From a virus: 21,987 nucleotides of DNA. Positions within the stretch are counted from its first letter, which is position 1. Each line of letters begins with the position of its first letter. The position numbers and the translations under genes were made by a program. The stretch is from positions 1-21,987 of IMG/VR virus record IMGVR_UViG_3300042691_044533, one strand, 5' to 3'. The notes under the pieces are model-generated. The model worked only from the letters and a program-made list of their open reading frames with translations, was not told the DNA's origin and made no database searches. Of the stretch, positions 1-5,351 are shown in pieces.

Positions 1-17
1 TGTGCATCATCCTGAAA

Positions 18-45
18 ACCATTTTGGTGACGTCAACAAAATGGT
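18..45. repeat. 28-bp near-perfect palindrome
   Basis: Arms ACCATTTTG (18-26) and CAAAATGGT (37-45) are exact reverse complements, and the core TGACGTCA (28-35) is itself a perfect 8-bp palindrome. Only the pair 27/36 (G/A) breaks the 28-bp symmetry. It could be a dyad operator for a dimeric DNA-binding protein. Alternatively, read on the minus strand, it is an AT-rich hairpin followed by a short T run that ends transcription of the minus block. The sequence alone does not decide. Confidence 0.7.
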
Positions 46-163
46 CTACGTATAGGAGCTAAGCATAGGAGGTGTTGTTAATAGATGGATGCAGTGTAAC
101 TGGCGTACCGACAATCGGGCTGTGAGTTAACCAGGCGTATCCAGACAGTGACTGCACCTCTAT

Positions 164-207
164 CTTGGGCTCTCCTTCTAGGCTATCTGCCTAGCGAGTC
201 ACCCAAG
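164..207. other. Interrupted hairpin in the 3' region of the minus block
   Basis: CTTGGG (164-169) pairs with CCCAAG (202-207). An inner perfect stem CTAGGC (178-183) / GCCTAG (189-194) closes a 5-nt loop, and CTC/GAG can pair between them. No T tract follows on either strand, so it is not a standard intrinsic terminator. It lies 44 bp past the stop codon at 251, where a 3' stabilising structure or a separate small RNA is possible. Confidence 0.45.
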
Positions 208-250
208 CCCCATCGAAAAGAGAGGGGGAACTCAATTATTATACCTAACT

Positions 251-916
251 TTAGTAATTAAAACGTGGATCTCTGACGCCATATTTTTCGGCTAAACGCT
301 TGGCTGCTAGTGGGCCAGCACGATTAATTGTCAAAGCAATCCGGCGAATGTCATCGGCACTCGTGCCAGTATTCTCCAGGTGCTCAAGATCTTTCATGCC
401 AAACACATTGGGGTTATCACCCTTAGATGCAAAACTCTTGGTGTAGAAATCGCGAATAGCTTCAGGTGTTTTGAATCCTTGCGATGCACTTTGGGCTTGT
501 TTGAGGCTTTCTTGAACAGCTGCAGAACGATCGGTGGGTATACCAATCTGGAAACGCTCTTGTGCTGCTTGTAAAGCACTTTGGTTTAAGTTGCGTGCTC
601 GTGCAATATCTGCTGCGTCACTGCCATATTTCTGAACATCTGCAGGAGTTGCACCTGCTTGGTTATAAATATTCTGAACGGCTGAGCTTGTAGCTCTTTG
701 GATAAGCTGCTCTCTTCGCCACATATCGCCTGCATTAGAACCATACTTTTCCAAGTACTCTGCAGGAATACCAGCAGTAGCACGATTGTATTCACGCTCA
801 GCTCTGCGTTCTTCTCGGCCAGGGCGACGCTGCTCACGATACGCACGAAGTTTTTCCTTGCTACCTTTTAAACGTTCTAGAACATTTCGGTAAGAACCTA
901 AAAACTGTTTAGACAT
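251..916 (-). CDS. Phage protein of unknown function, 221 aa
   Basis: I do not recognise this family. It is a 221-aa hydrophilic protein with a very basic N-terminal third (Arg/Lys/Glu-rich, about residues 15-45, probably helical). A repeated motif follows: EKYGSNAGDMWRR near residue 57 and QKYGSDAADIARAR near residue 94. The C terminus is Ala/Arg-rich. There is no signal peptide or membrane segment. It is the last gene of the minus block, 27 bp after the 944-1612 gene. ATG at 916 follows an AT-rich stretch with no clear Shine-Dalgarno sequence. The composition would fit an internal virion or DNA-associated protein, but that is inference from composition only. Confidence 0.75.
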   Translation of the reverse strand: MSKQFLGSYRNVLERLKGSKEKLRAYREQRRPGREERRAEREYNRATAGIPAEYLEKYGSNAGDMWRREQLIQRATSSAVQNIYNQAGATPADVQKYGSDAADIARARNLNQSALQAAQERFQIGIPTDRSAAVQESLKQAQSASQGFKTPEAIRDFYTKSFASKGDNPNVFGMKDLEHLENTGTSADDIRRIALTINRAGPLAAKRLAEKYGVRDPRFNY

Positions 917-943
917 GTTTACTTATATTTTTATACATTCTAC

Positions 944-1612
944 CTAACCTTCATTTGGAGTCTTCCAAAAGTAATCGTCACACTCACCAAGGCGACCCCA
1001 TTTGGGGGCATGTTCAACATCGAAGTATCTAGTTGATACCTTAAAGTCTGGTGTCTTTAAGTCATGGTTGGTGAGTGATGGATCAACCATTCGACAACGA
1101 TTGTTGGGATAAGCGCCAATTTGACCGTTGTCCAAAGCCACAATGTTGTGGGACTTATGCTCGTCAGGAAATTCCGCAAAGTAAAAATCCGGTTCATTTC
1201 TATGTGGATGATAGTTGTCAACCGTAAATAAATATGTGCCCTTTATTACACCTGCACTACGCGTCATTACTTGAAACTCCATGTTGAAGATCAAGTTTTT
1301 TTCAACGACTGTAAGCCCGTGGTCAAACCCATTCCAAAACTGAAGGTCAGTTAGTCCCAGGTCGGGAGTGGGGGCTTGAGGTTTGTCAGGGTAATCTGGA
1401 TCCCATGCAAGGAATGCACTGATGGGAAGCTTGTCATAAAGAGCGCCGTACTCAGTAAGGTACGTTTCAAAATATAAAGCTCGTCCTGTTAAAGATTTAC
1501 ATGTAACCCAGTAGCCAGGTGTATATTCACCATGGCCATCTTTTAAGTCACGTAAGTATTCACGCCGCACCCAAACCTTGACGGGTGGAACATTAGCTAC
1601 AAGAGTAGTCAC
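944..1612 (-). CDS. Conserved cyanophage-type protein of unknown function, 222 aa
   Basis: A 222-aa soluble protein rich in aromatic residues, with the stretches GYWVTCKSLTGRALYFETYL and EYGALYDKLPISAF. From memory these resemble a conserved hypothetical family of cyanophages that also carries the 'PDEHKSHN..LDNGQ' and 'NNR..MVDPSLT' blocks seen here; no function is known to me. GTG at 1612 is the only plausible start, because the frame is closed by a TGA shortly upstream and contains no ATG before GTG. That GTG directly follows a hairpin and T6 tract (1613-1640). The only strong Shine-Dalgarno sequence is upstream of the hairpin, so initiation is unusual here. Confidence 0.8.
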   Translation of the reverse strand: MTTLVANVPPVKVWVRREYLRDLKDGHGEYTPGYWVTCKSLTGRALYFETYLTEYGALYDKLPISAFLAWDPDYPDKPQAPTPDLGLTDLQFWNGFDHGLTVVEKNLIFNMEFQVMTRSAGVIKGTYLFTVDNYHPHRNEPDFYFAEFPDEHKSHNIVALDNGQIGAYPNNRCRMVDPSLTNHDLKTPDFKVSTRYFDVEHAPKWGRLGECDDYFWKTPNEG

Positions 1613-1640
1613 AAAAAATCCCGGCGTATCATACCGGGAT
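1613..1640 (-). terminator. Terminator-like hairpin abutting a start codon
   Basis: On the minus strand ATCCCGG (1640-1634) pairs perfectly with CCGGGAT (1624-1618) across a 9-nt loop and runs into six T residues (1618-1613). This has the shape of an intrinsic terminator. Its T tract touches the GTG start of the 944-1612 gene. It may terminate the upstream small-gene operon, act as an attenuator, or be a structural spacer that brings the Shine-Dalgarno sequence at 1646-1655 close to GTG. Confidence 0.75.
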
Positions 1641-1655
1641 CATAGCTTCCTTCCT
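1629..1655 (-). promoter_or_regulatory. Strong Shine-Dalgarno sequence with a four-codon leader ORF
   Basis: On the minus strand AGGAAGGAAG (1655-1646) is one of the best ribosome-binding sequences in the window. It precedes ATG (1643-1641), which opens the tiny frame Met-Ile-Pro-Val-stop (1643-1629). This frame covers the 5' arm and part of the loop of the terminator-like hairpin. If translated, a ribosome would block the hairpin. If the hairpin folds instead, the Shine-Dalgarno sequence is only about 12 unpaired bases from the GTG at 1612. Both readings are inference. Confidence 0.5.
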
Positions 1656-1656
1656 C

Positions 1657-1729
1657 GCTCTTTCGAGCCCTACGTTCGTAACGTGGAAAGGGTTTTCGAC
1701 TATTACCCTTAGAGCGGAATTGCTCCGCT
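1657..1729 (-). ncRNA. Candidate structured RNA or 5' leader: four consecutive hairpins
   Basis: Reading the minus strand 5' to 3' there are four local hairpins in about 75 nt: AGCGGA/TCCGCT with a 5-nt loop (1729-1713), AAGGGT/ACCCTT with an 11-nt loop (1710-1688), ACGTT/AACGT with a 3-nt loop (1684-1672), and GCTC/GAGC with a GAAA tetraloop (1668-1657). They are followed by the Shine-Dalgarno sequence and the terminator-like hairpin. No protein frame explains the segment. It does not fit a tRNA cloverleaf or the hammerhead core. It may be the leader of the 944-1612 gene or a separate small RNA. Confidence 0.4.
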
Positions 1730-1752
1730 GTCAGGATATCACAACACGAGCG

Positions 1753-1902
1753 TTACTTTTTCTTTTTGGCTGCTGCTTCTTTTTTCTTGGCAATCATTTC
1801 TTTAAACTTATCACGCGCTTCGGTCTGCTTAGCAGATGCACCACCTTTCCCCTTAGGGGGCACAGCACCTTTCTTGGGAGGTACGGGTTTCTTTTTTTCC
1901 AT
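1753..1902 (-). CDS. 49-aa lysine-rich protein
   Basis: A short frame starting at ATG 1902 (MEKKKPVPPKKGAVPPKGKG...) and ending ...EAAAKKKK-stop. About 20 of the 49 residues are lysine. The N-terminal half is Pro/Gly/Lys-rich and probably disordered; the C-terminal half (from about residue 25) could form a basic helix. It follows the 1936-2145 gene by 33 bp, in a run of small basic proteins on the same strand. The charge suggests nucleic-acid binding or packaging with DNA, as inference. No clear Shine-Dalgarno sequence is visible. The hairpin-rich segment 1613-1735 begins just after its stop. Confidence 0.6.
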   Translation of the reverse strand: MEKKKPVPPKKGAVPPKGKGGASAKQTEARDKFKEMIAKKKEAAAKKKK

Positions 1903-1935
1903 GGCAAAAAGGAATCTTTGTTAAGTATAAAGGGA

Positions 1936-2145
1936 CTACTTATCCCTGTAGCGTTTTGCTACACGGGCAGCACGCCCTGCTTTCTTTGCGGTCTCCGTGT
2001 TAGGTACAAACTGTTTGCCTTTGCGACTACCAGCCCTTTTCTTTTGGTCAGTCTCTTGACGTTCTTCTTTGGACAGCGATGCCCATGCAGACTCTGGCAG
2101 GTAACGCTTGGTATATCCCTTTTGTATAGCCTTGTCACTTGACAT
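1936..2145 (-). CDS. Small basic protein resembling the C-terminal part of DUF5872-like proteins, 69 aa
   Basis: The 69-aa product contains KRYLPESAWASLSKEERQET and KKRAGSRKGKQFVPNTETAK. From memory this matches the C-terminal section ('RYLP..AW..LS..E...TD.KKR..S..GKQFVPNT') of DUF5872-like proteins of bacteria and large viruses. The matching N-terminal section is encoded separately at 2377-2658. The protein is very basic and has no membrane segment. It starts 4 bp after the stop of the 2150-2377 gene, so translation is probably coupled. Function unknown; DNA binding is a guess from charge. Confidence 0.75.
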   Translation of the reverse strand: MSSDKAIQKGYTKRYLPESAWASLSKEERQETDQKKRAGSRKGKQFVPNTETAKKAGRAARVAKRYRDK

Positions 2146-2149
2146 TGCT

Positions 2150-2377
2150 TTAACCCAATGTTCCTATGGTTGCATTCATAATTGATTGTTTTACACTGGG
2201 TGAGTATTTGCTGTTCTGTAAATCAGATAGTTTAAAGGGATACTGAAAATCTAATGCTGCATTTTTAAGCTCAGGATCACGAGCTTGTGCGGCCAACGCT
2301 TGCATCACACGCTGATCGGGAAATACATCTGGGGTATATCCCGTTTTTGCATTTGCGTATTTACCTGCTAGTTGCAT
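2150..2377 (-). CDS. Unknown 75-aa phage protein
   Basis: No family recognised. The product (MQLAGKYANAKTGYTPDVFP...) is a small soluble protein with an Ala-rich middle and a polar C terminus ending NATIGTLG. I chose ATG at 2377 because it shares one base with the TGA stop of the upstream 2377-2658 gene (TGATG), a typical coupled start; a GTG three bases earlier would add one residue. It is inserted between the two genes that look like the halves of a DUF5872-like protein. Confidence 0.65.
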   Translation of the reverse strand: MQLAGKYANAKTGYTPDVFPDQRVMQALAAQARDPELKNAALDFQYPFKLSDLQNSKYSPSVKQSIMNATIGTLG

Positions 2378-2658
2378 CACTTACTGTCCTGATATTTCTT
2401 GGCAGCAGCTTTGGCTTTATTACGTTTTTCATATTCGTCTTTTGTCATCCACTTTTCTTTGCCCCATTTCTCTAGAGACTTCTGTTTCTCACCCTTGCCG
2501 CCACGATAACCGCCGCCTGCTTTCTCGTATTCTTGTGTGACAAGCTGAGCCTTACGTGCAGACCACTGCCCAGGCTTACCTCCTTTGGAGCCTGCCATTA
2601 CACGATCTTTGATGCGTTCACGCATCTCAGGTTTTGTATATTTATTTTCCTGAGACAT
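2377..2658 (-). CDS. Small basic protein resembling the N-terminal part of DUF5872-like proteins, 93 aa
   Basis: The 93-aa product has the order KYTKPEMRERIKDRVMAGSK, then GGKPGQWSARKAQLV, then YEKAGGGYRGGKGEKQKSLE and KWGKEKW. I recall this as the signature of the DUF5872-like family (KYT.PELRERIK..I.AGSKGGKPGQWSARKAQL...YE..GGGY.G....QKSL..W..E.W). It is strongly basic with a Lys/Ala-rich tail. The ATG at 2658 lies inside the end of the 2642-2812 frame (17-bp overlap). The C-terminal section of the family is encoded at 1936-2145. Family call moderate; function unknown. Confidence 0.75.
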   Translation of the reverse strand: MSQENKYTKPEMRERIKDRVMAGSKGGKPGQWSARKAQLVTQEYEKAGGGYRGGKGEKQKSLEKWGKEKWMTKDEYEKRNKAKAAAKKYQDSK

Positions 2659-2812
2659 CAGGATTATTTTTTCTTTCTTCTATTATTTTAGCCCACTTAC
2701 ATGGTTTGGCATTCAGCTCCCAGTCCTTTGGTGGATTGGGAAACATAACACGTAATTGATAAAAGTATTTTGCGAGGCGTTCAGCCTCGGTAGGGATTCT
2801 GCTTCTCTTCAT
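2642..2812 (-). CDS. Unknown 56-aa protein overlapping both neighbours
   Basis: This short frame starts at ATG 2812 inside the end of the 2781-2993 gene and ends inside the start of the 2377-2658 gene. The product reads MKRSRIPTEAERLAKYFYQL..., then MFPNPPKDWELNAKPCKWAK and a basic/acidic tail. Trp, Pro and Tyr content and an amphipathic first helix make it look like a real protein, and without it about 120 bp would be empty in a tightly packed operon. No family recognised. A short DNA-binding or adaptor role is possible but unsupported. Confidence 0.55.
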   Translation of the reverse strand: MKRSRIPTEAERLAKYFYQLRVMFPNPPKDWELNAKPCKWAKIIEERKNNPDVSGK

Positions 2813-2993
2813 CCTTGCTTATAAACTGCGACATGAGATCGTCTACCTGTTCCAGGGACTCAAGGCGGCAGAGAATATCCGAGATTGTTGAGATAGTAAT
2901 CGGATGTTCTGCACGTGCCGCAAAGGCTAATGCATCGCGCATATTGTTGGCAGCATCGTTAATTGCAGCCTTAACTTGAGCAGAGAGAGCCAT
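2781..2993 (-). CDS. Unknown helical protein, 70 aa
   Basis: The product MALSAQVKAAINDAANNMRD... is probably almost all helical (ALAFAARAEHPITISTISDI, then LCRLESLEQVDDLMSQF), with a charged C-terminal tail. The frame extends upstream to a TTG at 3035, but ATG 2993 is the better start because the protein pattern begins there. An AAGGA sequence lies 17 bases upstream, which is long for a ribosome site. From memory such small helical proteins occur in cyanophages; function unknown. Its end overlaps the 2642-2812 frame by 32 bp. Confidence 0.65.
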   Translation of the reverse strand: MALSAQVKAAINDAANNMRDALAFAARAEHPITISTISDILCRLESLEQVDDLMSQFISKDEEKQNPYRG

Positions 2994-3090
2994 TTCGGAC
3001 GGGCGCGGTTTCCTTACTATAGTAAACATGTGCAATTAAACGTCTATATCTATTGTGTTATACAGGTACTAGTAATGCAAGTACGGATAA

Positions 3091-3678
3091 CTACAACCAG
3101 ATCCAGCCAATTTGGTATTGATCAAACCAAGGTTCAATGCCAATTGATTCCATCAGCTCATAGATAAGGCGTCCCTTGCCGTAGCGTTGACCATTTGGAG
3201 TCTTGATGTTGTCGTCTACTACAATCAGAGTGTTGTTGCGCAGGAATTCTTTGGCGCAAAACAACTCTTTAAGGTGATGGGCGGCAGGAGCCCAGTCGTT
3301 TCGCCAGTCAGTAATGTTGTACGAATCTAGGTACAGCACAGCAAGATCTTCAAATGCACCGAATGTCTCAAGAAATTCGACGGAGTCTGCTTCGTAGACC
3401 TCCGCATGTTTTGTACTGGAAAGAGCAAGTTCGCAGGCTGCGGGATCAATGTCTACCGATACCAAGCGTCCGGTCTTCTTGATGTCAATGTAGTTATCGA
3501 ATAAAAGAGTCGAGCAACCATCACCTGTGTAGTTGTTTTCTTCTCGATATGTCCCTGTTTCAATGATCAACGGATCTTCAAACTCATCTAGGTGCTCAAA
3601 GATCTTTTCAAATGTTGCTGCACGGGCGCCAAGAGAAGGCTTGACAGTTGCAAAGTAATCTTCCCAGGTGCGTGCCAT
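3091..3678 (-). CDS. Class I SAM-dependent methyltransferase-like protein (Methyltransf_24 type), 195 aa
   Basis: Probable Rossmann-fold enzyme. Residues 38-45 (IIETGTYR) form the first strand and the glycine-containing SAM loop. SVDIDP (74-79) is the acidic end of strand 2 that would bind the SAM ribose. YLDSYN (116-121) and LIVVDDN (151-157) are strands 4 and 5, with acidic residues that in related enzymes can bind metal or substrate. The size suits small phage or sugar/peptide O-methyltransferases; the substrate is unknown. ATG 3678 is chosen because it lies one base after the TAG stop of the upstream gene and has AAGGA 12 bases upstream. A TTG start at 3705 is the alternative. Confidence 0.7.
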   Translation of the reverse strand: MARTWEDYFATVKPSLGARAATFEKIFEHLDEFEDPLIIETGTYREENNYTGDGCSTLLFDNYIDIKKTGRLVSVDIDPAACELALSSTKHAEVYEADSVEFLETFGAFEDLAVLYLDSYNITDWRNDWAPAAHHLKELFCAKEFLRNNTLIVVDDNIKTPNGQRYGKGRLIYELMESIGIEPWFDQYQIGWIWL

Positions 3679-3679
3679 G

Positions 3680-3841
3680 CTAGAAATCAATCCTTGTGTA
3701 TGCAATCTCTTGAGATTTTAAATCATTTTCATACTGTTCTGCTTCAATTGTTTCTACATCAATGAAAGAAAGTCCTTCGAGGCAGCCTGTGCGGCAGTCT
3801 TCGTCGAACTCAAAATAAAATCTCGTTAAGTTTGATGTCAT
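3680..3841 (-). CDS. Unknown acidic 53-aa protein
   Basis: The product MTSNLTRFYFEFDEDCRTGC... is small, acidic and soluble, with two nearby cysteines (16 and 20) and a Glu/Gln-rich helix around residues 29-45. The frame is open further upstream, but that part is antisense-like and overlaps the HLIP gene, so ATG 3841 (32-bp overlap with the HLIP end) is preferred. Its stop is one base from the start of the methyltransferase-like gene, so the two are probably translated together. No family recognised. Confidence 0.6.
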   Translation of the reverse strand: MTSNLTRFYFEFDEDCRTGCLEGLSFIDVETIEAEQYENDLKSQEIAYTRIDF

Positions 3842-4052
3842 GAGTTGCGCACCAAATAAAGATGAAGGTAAGGGTAAGCATGGCAATGCGACCGTTGACG
3901 CGCTCGGCATACCAAATGTGATCGTCAAGGTTTGTGTGTCGTTTCCAAAACTTAAGGTCGGGTGCTTCTTCCCAGATGAATTTTAGGAGGGCTGCTGGAA
4001 CCCAGGAAACACACGACCAATAACCTTGGATGCCAAGCCAGAACTTGTTCAT
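3810..4052 (-). CDS. hli: High-light-inducible protein (HLIP), chlorophyll-binding
   Basis: The C-terminal half carries the HLIP/LHC motif: AERVNGRIAM at residues 49-58 (E50, N53, G54, R55, A57, M58), leading into one transmembrane helix to about residue 68. In this family the Glu/Asn/Arg cluster binds chlorophyll and the helix sits in the thylakoid, protecting photosystem assembly and repair under stress. Cyanophage hli genes are thought to maintain photosynthesis during infection. The N-terminal 27 residues (WLGIQGYWSCVSWVPAALLK) are also hydrophobic, which is unusual for a single-helix HLIP. The gene is coupled by an ATGA overlap to the 40-aa membrane protein upstream. Confidence 0.8.
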   Translation of the reverse strand: MNKFWLGIQGYWSCVSWVPAALLKFIWEEAPDLKFWKRHTNLDDHIWYAERVNGRIAMLTLTFIFIWCATHDIKLNEILF

Positions 4053-4171
4053 TGCCGTGAAAGGACTTCTGTAAAGAAGAGGTAGGCATCCATGCTAATC
4101 ACGACAAGCATTGCGCCAAGGATCGAGGCAATTGCGTAGTTGAATCCTTCCATACCAATTTGTTGATTCAT
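4049..4171 (-). CDS. 40-aa single-helix membrane protein coupled to hli
   Basis: The frame reads MNQQIGMEGFNYAIASILGA and continues through a hydrophobic segment (about residues 10-33, containing AMLVVISMDAYLFF) to a short charged end, TEVLSRQ. It is the first gene of the minus-strand block. Its TGA overlaps the HLIP start (ATGA), so the two are probably translated as a pair. One short helix next to an HLIP recalls the small single-helix subunits of photosystems and cytochrome b6f, but I cannot match it to a named subunit. The role is open; an HLIP partner is the natural guess. Confidence 0.6.
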   Translation of the reverse strand: MNQQIGMEGFNYAIASILGAMLVVISMDAYLFFTEVLSRQ

Positions 4172-4204
4172 CTGTTAAGCTAGCAGCAATATACAAAACC
4201 GTCG
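4172..4204. promoter_or_regulatory. Divergent intergenic region
   Basis: Only 33 bp separate the start of the minus-strand hli pair (4171) from the plus-strand nuclease (4205). On the minus strand TATATT within TTTTGTATATTG is a possible -10 element for the hli block. On the plus strand TATACA is a weak candidate. No good -35 or Shine-Dalgarno sequence is seen for either start, so the promoters may lie partly inside the coding regions. Confidence 0.35.
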
Positions 4205-5059
4205 ATGGTTGCTAAAATAAATACATCTGATCCTTGGATTAAGGCCAAGGACGAGCAACCAGAAGTTATGCGGTCACTCAATAAGACCGCAGCCAGAATT
4301 ACGCTTAACGGTAAAAGGCACTATACAACACCGTTACCCACTGGACCTGCGCCGTCTGTAACTACTATCATTGGTGAGACAGCTTCCGAAGCAAACAAAC
4401 GGAAGCTCGAAATGTGGTCTAAAAACAACCCAGGTGTTAAAGAGGCCGCTGCTGAAAGAGGTACCGCCATCCACTATGGAATGGAATGCTACCTCAAGGG
4501 GAACAAAAATCCAGACATACCAGAGGATTACCAAGATTTTTGGGCTGGTATGCCGGCAATTCTTGATCAGTTTCAGGAAGTTCTCTGGGCTGAATCTCCC
4601 GTGCTGGACAAATTTAATTTTACTATTGGTGCTGATGACGTGGCTCGCGTCTGGGGTTGCGATCCCGAGGGCCGTGCTTGGGCTGGCGCTCCTGACATTA
4701 TTGCTGTTGCCAATAACAAATTAACGCTTGCTGACCTAAAGACCAGCGTCAAACCCTATAGTCGCAAGTGGCCTAAAGACTTGGAAAAGGGCTCCCAGGA
4801 GTGGAGGGATCTGCTCGGCGGTCACATGAAATTCAAAAAGACCTGCAAGCAGTTGGCAGCCTATGACATCGCCATCGAGCAAACCCTGGGTATGAGAGTT
4901 CAGCAGGCAGCAATCTTGGTATCGACTCCCATTCGCACTCAGGTATTCAAAATCTCACGCAGGTTTTTGGATTCTTTGCGCGATGACTGGTACAAGATTG
5001 TAGAGGAGTACTACACCCAGATTGAGAACTGTAACGTCTATGATCCCGACCTTATTTAA
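4205..5059 (+). CDS. PD-(D/E)XK nuclease, phage exonuclease type, 284 aa
   Basis: A nuclease of the PD-(D/E)XK superfamily (RecB/Cas4/lambda-exonuclease-like). Visible motifs in order: ERGTAIH (84-90), the helix that contributes an acidic or His residue; AGAPDII (160-166) with catalytic Asp163; LADLKTS (175-181) with the D-x-K pair Asp177/Lys179; and QLAAYDIA (216-223), the conserved Gln-x3-Tyr motif. Likely role: metal-dependent degradation or processing of DNA ends in phage recombination or host DNA turnover. No helicase domain is fused. ATG 4205 has no clear Shine-Dalgarno sequence. The next gene starts within its last codons. Confidence 0.85.
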   Translation: MVAKINTSDPWIKAKDEQPEVMRSLNKTAARITLNGKRHYTTPLPTGPAPSVTTIIGETASEANKRKLEMWSKNNPGVKEAAAERGTAIHYGMECYLKGNKNPDIPEDYQDFWAGMPAILDQFQEVLWAESPVLDKFNFTIGADDVARVWGCDPEGRAWAGAPDIIAVANNKLTLADLKTSVKPYSRKWPKDLEKGSQEWRDLLGGHMKFKKTCKQLAAYDIAIEQTLGMRVQQAAILVSTPIRTQVFKISRRFLDSLRDDWYKIVEEYYTQIENCNVYDPDLI

Positions 5060-5351
5060 CGACATTATTAAAGCCATCGTTAAGTGGTGGAAGCAGGTTT
5101 GGTTTGAAGCCAGGCTTAAGGCGCGGCTCACCATGATCGAATGGGAGAATCAAATTGAGGCTGAGCTTGAACGTGAGAAACAAAATAAACCAATCTATAT
5201 TGAACATGAAATAGATACTCAACTCCAGACTGGTGAGTCCAGGGAACTGGGCGGAGCCATGGAGCTACGTGCACCTTGGTACAATGACCCCATACAACCC
5301 CAACGGCAAGATGGAGTGCAGGAAGCGCCTAGCGTGGACGATCGCCTGTGA
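5040..5351 (+). CDS. Unknown protein with amphipathic N-terminal helix, 103 aa
   Basis: The product begins MIPTLFNDIIKAIVKWWKQV, followed by a charged, probably coiled helix (to about residue 50) and a Pro/Gln-rich, likely disordered C-terminal half. The first 20 residues are hydrophobic and Trp-rich and could attach to a membrane. ATG 5040 lies inside the end of the nuclease gene (20-bp overlap), the most natural coupled start; a frame-internal ATG at 5022 is the alternative. No family recognised. It sits between the nuclease and the primase-helicase. Confidence 0.55.
   Translation: MIPTLFNDIIKAIVKWWKQVWFEARLKARLTMIEWENQIEAELEREKQNKPIYIEHEIDTQLQTGESRELGGAMELRAPWYNDPIQPQRQDGVQEAPSVDDRL

Larger units (their letters stand above)
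1..250. other. Non-coding left segment rich in inverted repeats
   Basis: No open frame of useful length was found on either strand. The segment has a 28-bp palindrome (18-45), a loose stem TGCAGT (90-95) with ACTGCA (151-156), a small hairpin CCGA/TCGG (108-118) and a longer interrupted hairpin (164-207). It lies downstream of the minus-strand block that ends at 251, so it may hold that block's 3' untranslated region and terminator, or a structured RNA. A tRNA was looked for and not found. The window edge at base 1 may cut a feature. Confidence 0.6.

Noticed and set aside
1640-1745. tRNA or hammerhead ribozyme in the hairpin-rich segment
   Set aside because: No cloverleaf with a 7-nt anticodon loop and GTTC-type T loop, and no CTGANGA...GAAA core in the right order.
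1720-2142. Plus-strand frame of 140 codons rich in Phe, Leu and Cys
   Set aside because: It is the reverse reading of the Lys/Arg-rich minus-strand genes 1753-1902 and 1936-2145, whose start/stop spacing and family-like motifs are convincing.
4371-4724. Plus-strand frame of 117 codons within the nuclease gene
   Set aside because: Shifted reading of the PD-(D/E)XK gene, which carries all nuclease motifs in its own frame.
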